From the NCBI GenBank assembly GCA_002794785.1, contig NBBA01000018.1, positions 558,001 through 622,000 on the forward strand: a stretch of DNA of 64,000 bases, given 5' to 3'. A program made the position numbers and the translations under genes. The notes beneath the pieces are model-generated. The model worked only from the letters and a program-made list of their open reading frames with translations. It searched no databases and was not told the origin of the DNA. Below are positions 59,303 through 64,000 of the stretch, piece by piece. The stretch comes from Coniferiporia sulphurascens (lineage: Eukaryota; Basidiomycota; Agaricomycetes; Hymenochaetales; Hymenochaetaceae). The stretch's first letter is position 1, and each line of letters opens with the position of its first letter.

Positions 59303-62080
59303 TCAGTACAGATACCTAAATTTCTGTTTCTTCTCCATCGCTTCCTCCAGAATTATATCTTCTAAACGAGCGGCTCCATTGACACCCTTGCTGCTTGCAC
59401 ACTTAAGCGCCCCGGACTCGTTTTCGTCAAGTTTCCTGTTCTCGCGCTTTAAAATGCATCGCATGACTGCGGGAAAAATGCATCATGGTCAGCGGACTTC
59501 GACTGGTAGAGTTTTCTATATTTGTCCCCTCAGTTACTTTGAAATGCTCACCATATGCAAGGGAGATGCAGAGGACGAGTGAGGCGATACTGATCTCCAT
59601 TGACTGGTGGTACTGAGGGCCCCATTTCGCTTTCCAGACGAAGGAGCCAACTCTATAATAATCAAATTCAGTTATTAGTATGGTCACACGCCTGTAGATA
59701 ATTCCTCTTTACTAACAAGCTACCTATGTTTCCGAATCCGCTGACGATGGCAATCGCAGCGGCCCGTTTGGACGAGGGTCGCATTATAGTGTTAACCACC
59801 CACACTAGCATAAGGGTGTACGCTGAGAGAAAGTGTTATTTCTATGAAATGATACTGGGAAGGAACGCCTACCAGTCTCCCCGGCAGCCATCAGGAATAA
59901 AGAAAAATAGCGCCCCCCTAGGGAAAACGTGGAGATGGCGATAATATAGCCAACGATAGTCCCACATAATGGTCCAACGACGTGGAAAAACCGCTCACCG
60001 GTTTTATCTAGCATATTTTCGTCGGACGAGGAATCACAATCAAGAGATGTAGGCTCACCGGCGTGCAACGAGAGCAGAAAACAAAATATAGTGGTCCATA
60101 TCCACGGCGGGCTAGTTGATGGTCATGTCAAATACGTTCTCAGAAATCTTACGGACTGGAAATAAGATTAGGAAGCACTTACGCGGACAGAAGCAAGGTA
60201 ATTGTAGTATCGAAACCAAGTGTGGATGTCAGACTGGCAAGTAGTAACAGATAAGCACACCGTTCATTGGGCCATGGATGAACTACCGCACGTACGTCGG
60301 AAAGAAATTGGTGAAGCTCAGGCCTAACAAGAGGGATGGTGCCATCACAGCAAAAATATGCACTTTAATGTCTTTTATCGCCATATTGAAACCCGACCAC
60401 ATTCTTGATTAGGTGAAATGGAGATATGTCAGCCTAGTACAATACCTTGCACGGAAGGAAAGATATGCGCGGACTCACGAATCTTCTGCATGGTCCCCAT
60501 CCGTCTCATCCGCGTCTTCAGCGAGACGAACCTGCGCAAGGTGGCGCTCGGACTTTGATAACCAACGGGTGTTGGCGGGCTGGGGGCGTACTTATTACGA
60601 GGTGCTAGTGATTGAATGCGCGCGACTCACGCAGTCTGGTAATGTCCACCTGCGAAATCAAATCAGTGTTTATGTTCCTACCTCCAATAACAGTGCATAC
60701 ATAGATAGGAAACCAACACTAATGGTAATCGCCCCCTGACGGGCCCAATTAGTATTCTCTCGTAAAAGTCAAGGGATTAGTTTACTTCGATGAAAAATAA
60801 CCTTGTCCCAGGATTCAGTGCTTCTGTTGAAAATTACGGATTTGAATATGCTTACCATCTCCAGCCTCTGATACCTCTCTTTCCTTCCATGTTTGATAGA
60901 ATTCCAGCAGCCATCAACTGCGTAGGAAAAGATTGAGGCAGTCCAAACGGAAGGATATGACAAAGACACTGACACTTCCGAACGCATTTGCGATCGACAC
61001 TCCGATAAGGAGAAAAGAAGACCGAAAGGCCAGCTCCTGGGTTTGTGCTAGTCTTCAAGTTTGTAGAATTCATGATTGATGGGAGATCGTACCTTGCGAG
61101 TGTACCATTGGGAAAGAAGATACATTGCGCCGGGATAAAATGCTGCCTGCGCGGACGAACGCGGGAGGAGATCCGAGTCAATTATGATATTAAAAAAATG
61201 TAGGTAGTTGCCCAGACTTGCTTCCGGAAACCCGATGATTATACGGCATGCAAGGATTCCAGCGAAATTATGCGTGACCTAATCAGGCCGGATAAAATTC
61301 AGCGATATGAACTCTGACAGAAATACCCATCCTGACCCCAGTCATAGCACTTATCAAGCCCCATGCGATAATGCATATACCGATATATAATGAAGGCCTA
61401 ACATTCGTATTCATTTTAGCGCAAGGAAGTATGTCAACAGATCTCCGTGATACCTCGTGATGCGGCTTAAGATCTTAATGCAATGCGGTTAGTGAAGACC
61501 TCATTCCACAACCAAGGTTCATAAGTATATGATGGCTTACCATATTCGAGGGTATTTGCGCCGGGCAATAGGACACATACAAAATAGCCACTACCGTATC
61601 ATACTGTATGTCTAGAGGATGATAGAATAGAGTGAGCTAGCCTTGTGCGTATTTAACTGCATTGTTTCGTTAGAACGCACCCGATAGTCCCAAGTCTTGC
61701 TCAAGGCCTTTTAGTCTGGCTGTCGTGATATTCGTTCGCTGCAGTGCAATAAGAAAAGGTTAAACATCAAAATGTTGCTCGTGCACAGTTGCATTGCTCA
61801 CATCGATGTAGTTCATGAGGAAAATGAGGACAACCATCGGCAGAAGCCTCATATCCAGTTTACGCAGGAGACGCCTTTCCGCGATAGCACGTCGCTCAGT
61901 CAGGACATTACTGCCCAAATCTATCCCCAGTCCTAGTTCCGGTGCGGAGTCTACTAAATCCTGAGAGTCATGAGAGTCGAGTGGTACCACAGTATCAACG
62001 AACTCTTCCTCTACAATAGGCTTTTCCACATCTCGGAAACTTTGCGTAGGTGTGTCGCTTGCAAGCATATTCATGCCCAT
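59303..62080 (-). CDS. MFS permease, anion:cation symporter family (copy D)
   Basis: Nearest paralog of C. Start MGMNMLASDTPTQSFRDVEK, RRLLRKLDMRLLPMVVLIFL, MNYID. AAGILSNMEGKRGIRGWRW and GPQYHQSMEISIASLVLCIS are conserved. The tail has EEAMEKKQKFRYLY before TGA at 59303. Frame-preserving differences from C lie throughout. Same predicted role. Confidence 0.8.
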
Positions 62081-62789
62081 GAGATGGTGATGATAGAGAG
62101 AGAGTCCGACGCCTATAAGTCGAACAGAAGTGAATCCCACACTATTTTTTAGGTTTGATTTCGGTAGCAAACGGTGTGTGTCAGTTAAATGTAATGAATT
62201 AGTCCGGCGGCTTGCCATTCATATCAAACTTGAAGAAGCAATGGCCCCGCGGATAGCAGCAGAGCTGCAGAATGTAAAGTTCGTCAACTTACAAAAGAGA
62301 ACTTCCCTAAAACGGAAGACAACTGGCGACAGGCACGACAGCCTATCGGATCAAGTTGTCCCCCTCATAGATACCATTAACCAGGGTATTGCCATCTGCC
62401 GTAACTCGAATAAGCGTCCCTTTCGTAAATTCCCAAGTGCCAAGCTTATACTCACAATCAAGCTCGGTTAAAGCGATACTTTGCCCGGAGTATGGTAGAT
62501 CTTAATGCGCGCTGTGTAATGCTGCTGGGGACGGTCTGGGTTTTGGTGTAAAGGGGTGGGTCACAGATGTAGGTCAGGGTGAAGGAATAGTAAGGGCGAA
62601 GATGGTACCTCGAATCGTCGGATCGAAGGTCATGGTTTTTCCCCATGGCCTGCCCCTTCGTCCCGTCCTCGGTCTAGGACAAGCCATCTACCCAACACGT
62701 TTCCCTGAGCATCTATTGTTTCCGCTATCGTTTCTTCTCAGTGCGTTGGACCCGTCTTCGGTTGACCTTGGCAGTATAAAAAATAAAAA
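62081..62789. other. Extended leader of permease D
   Basis: Homologous to the leader of C (shared AATGTAAAGTTCG, GGACCCGTCTTCGGTTGA). No gene supported. Confidence 0.45.
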
Positions 62790-62900
62790 ATGATGGCTGC
62801 AAATAGCGTTTCTTGCACACATCGGTTTAGACAAAGTCCAATGGACTTGCCAAAAATCAAAAAGAGGCATTGACTTCCAGCTATGCAGGCAGCGATAGCC
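62790..62900 (-). promoter_or_regulatory. Conserved block upstream of permease D
   Basis: Landmarks TAGCGTTTCTTGCACACAT, CTTGCCAAAAATC and GGCATTGACTTCC, about 80 bp from the stop of copy E. Confidence 0.45.
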
Positions 62901-62981
62901 GGGTTTTGAACAGACACATATGTACAAAGCCATTCCTGAATGTCAGACCGTCCAGCGACAAGAAACCGGACATTGTCGACC

Positions 62982-64000
62982 TTAGTACAAATACCTAAAT
63001 TTCCGTTTCTTACTCATCGCTTCTTCCAAGGTTATATCTTCTAAGCGTGCGGCCTCTTCAACACCTTTGTGGCTTGCGTACTTAGACGCCCCGAGCTCGT
63101 CATTATCGAGCTGCTCGTTCTCGTGCTTCAGAATACATCGCATGACTGCGGGAAAAAGGTTGAAGATCAGCGGACTCGGACCAACGCAGTTTTCTAGACT
63201 TGTCTTCTCTGCTAAAAAAAGCTCACCATATGCAAGTAAGACGCTGAGGGCGCTTGACGCGATGCCGATTATCATTGACTGGTGGTACTGTGGGCCCCAT
63301 TTCGCCTTCCATACAAATGAGCCCATTCTATGAAAACGTTTACTGTCATTGTCGACCATACGTCCGAGCGAATTCCATTATACTGACAAGCCCCCTATGT
63401 TTCCGATACCGTTGACGAGGGCAATCGCAACAGCTCGTTTGGCTGGAGGTCGCGTTATGGTGTTAGTCACCCAAACTAGCATAAGAGCGAACCCTGCGCA
63501 TAAATATTCAACTCCCTGAAGTATCACGGGAAAAGAAAGCGCACGAACCGGCCTCTCCGCTAGCCATCAGAAATAAAGAAACATAACGTCCCCCAAGAGA
63601 GAATGTGGAGACGGAAATGATGTAGCCTACAATCATCCCGCACCAGGGTACTACGGTGTGGAAGAACCGCTCCCCGGTTCTATCTGTGTATATTGTTTCT
63701 CAACTCAGACGGGAAGTCACGATCGAGAAATGTAGACGCACCAGCATGCAACGCGTTCAAACAGCAAACCATAGCAGCCCATATCCACGGTGGGCTAGTC
63801 GATAGGTCATGTCAGGAGCATTCTCGGGCATCCGAGCTGAAGATATGACCAGGAAGCACTCACGCAGCCAGAAGCAAGCTCATGGTAGTGCTGAAACCAA
63901 GCGTGGATGTTAGACTAACAGGCACCAAATTAGTCCACTGGATACTAGGCCACGCGCGAACGGCATGCGTACGTCGGAAAGAAAGAGGTAACGCTCATGC
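62982..64000 (-). CDS. MFS permease, anion:cation symporter family (copy E), cut by window end
   Basis: C-terminal half only. Segments GPQYHQSMIIGIASSALSVL, VMRCILKHENEQLDNDELGA and LEDITLEEAMSKKRKFRYLY before TAA at 62982. Intron positions match those of A-D. The N-terminal half lies beyond 64000. Confidence 0.78.

Overview
The window looks like nuclear DNA of a filamentous basidiomycete, most likely an agaricomycete mushroom. Genes are full of short GT-AG introns of about 45-115 bp. Host genes have familiar fungal homologs (TRAPPC11, hormone-sensitive-lipase-like hydrolase, mitochondrial Hsp70). The repeats are of agaricomycete type, including a Plavaka transposase.

Left part (1-24.9 kb): the 3' part of a fungal multi-span membrane protein (+); a tiny metallothionein-like gene (-) with a 27-residue product; TRAPPC11 (-); a secreted repeat precursor (-) with six copies of a GCGKFC core; an HSL-type hydrolase (-) divergent from mitochondrial Hsp70/SSC1 (+); and a peroxisomal APH/ACAD10-11-like kinase-fold protein (+) with a 9-nt microexon and a C-terminal SKL.

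Transporter array (25.1 to >64 kb): five intron-rich genes for anion:cation-symporter-type MFS permeases, all on the minus strand (A 25.1-27.8, B 52.5-55.3, C 55.6-58.4, D 59.3-62.1, E cut by the window end). A/B and C/D are the closest pairs. A rearranged scar at 52.1-52.5 kb joins the tail of another permease copy to the tail of the APH gene, showing that the duplicated segment began inside the APH 3' end.

Transposon nest (28,867-50,391): between A and B lies one Plavaka-type DNA transposon with CAGTGTAGTCC inverted ends flanked by TA. After removing insertions it is about 11.7 kb and carries three gene-like units: a DUF6532-like protein (-), the zinc-finger/Plavaka transposase (+) and a second large ORF (+). 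Seven retroelement insertions sit inside it, each bounded by an exact 5-bp target duplication: a Copia element and its solo LTR, two copies of a 1,350-bp TG...CA element with an internal 216-codon ORF, two 560-bp solo LTRs, and a 302-bp solo LTR nested in one of the 1,350-bp copies.

Every in-frame nonsense codon I could place in the nest is TGA, and LTR and copy differences are almost all CG versus TG/CA. This points to CpG-directed decay. An apparently intact four-span membrane protein gene with a clear TATA box lies just right of the nest.
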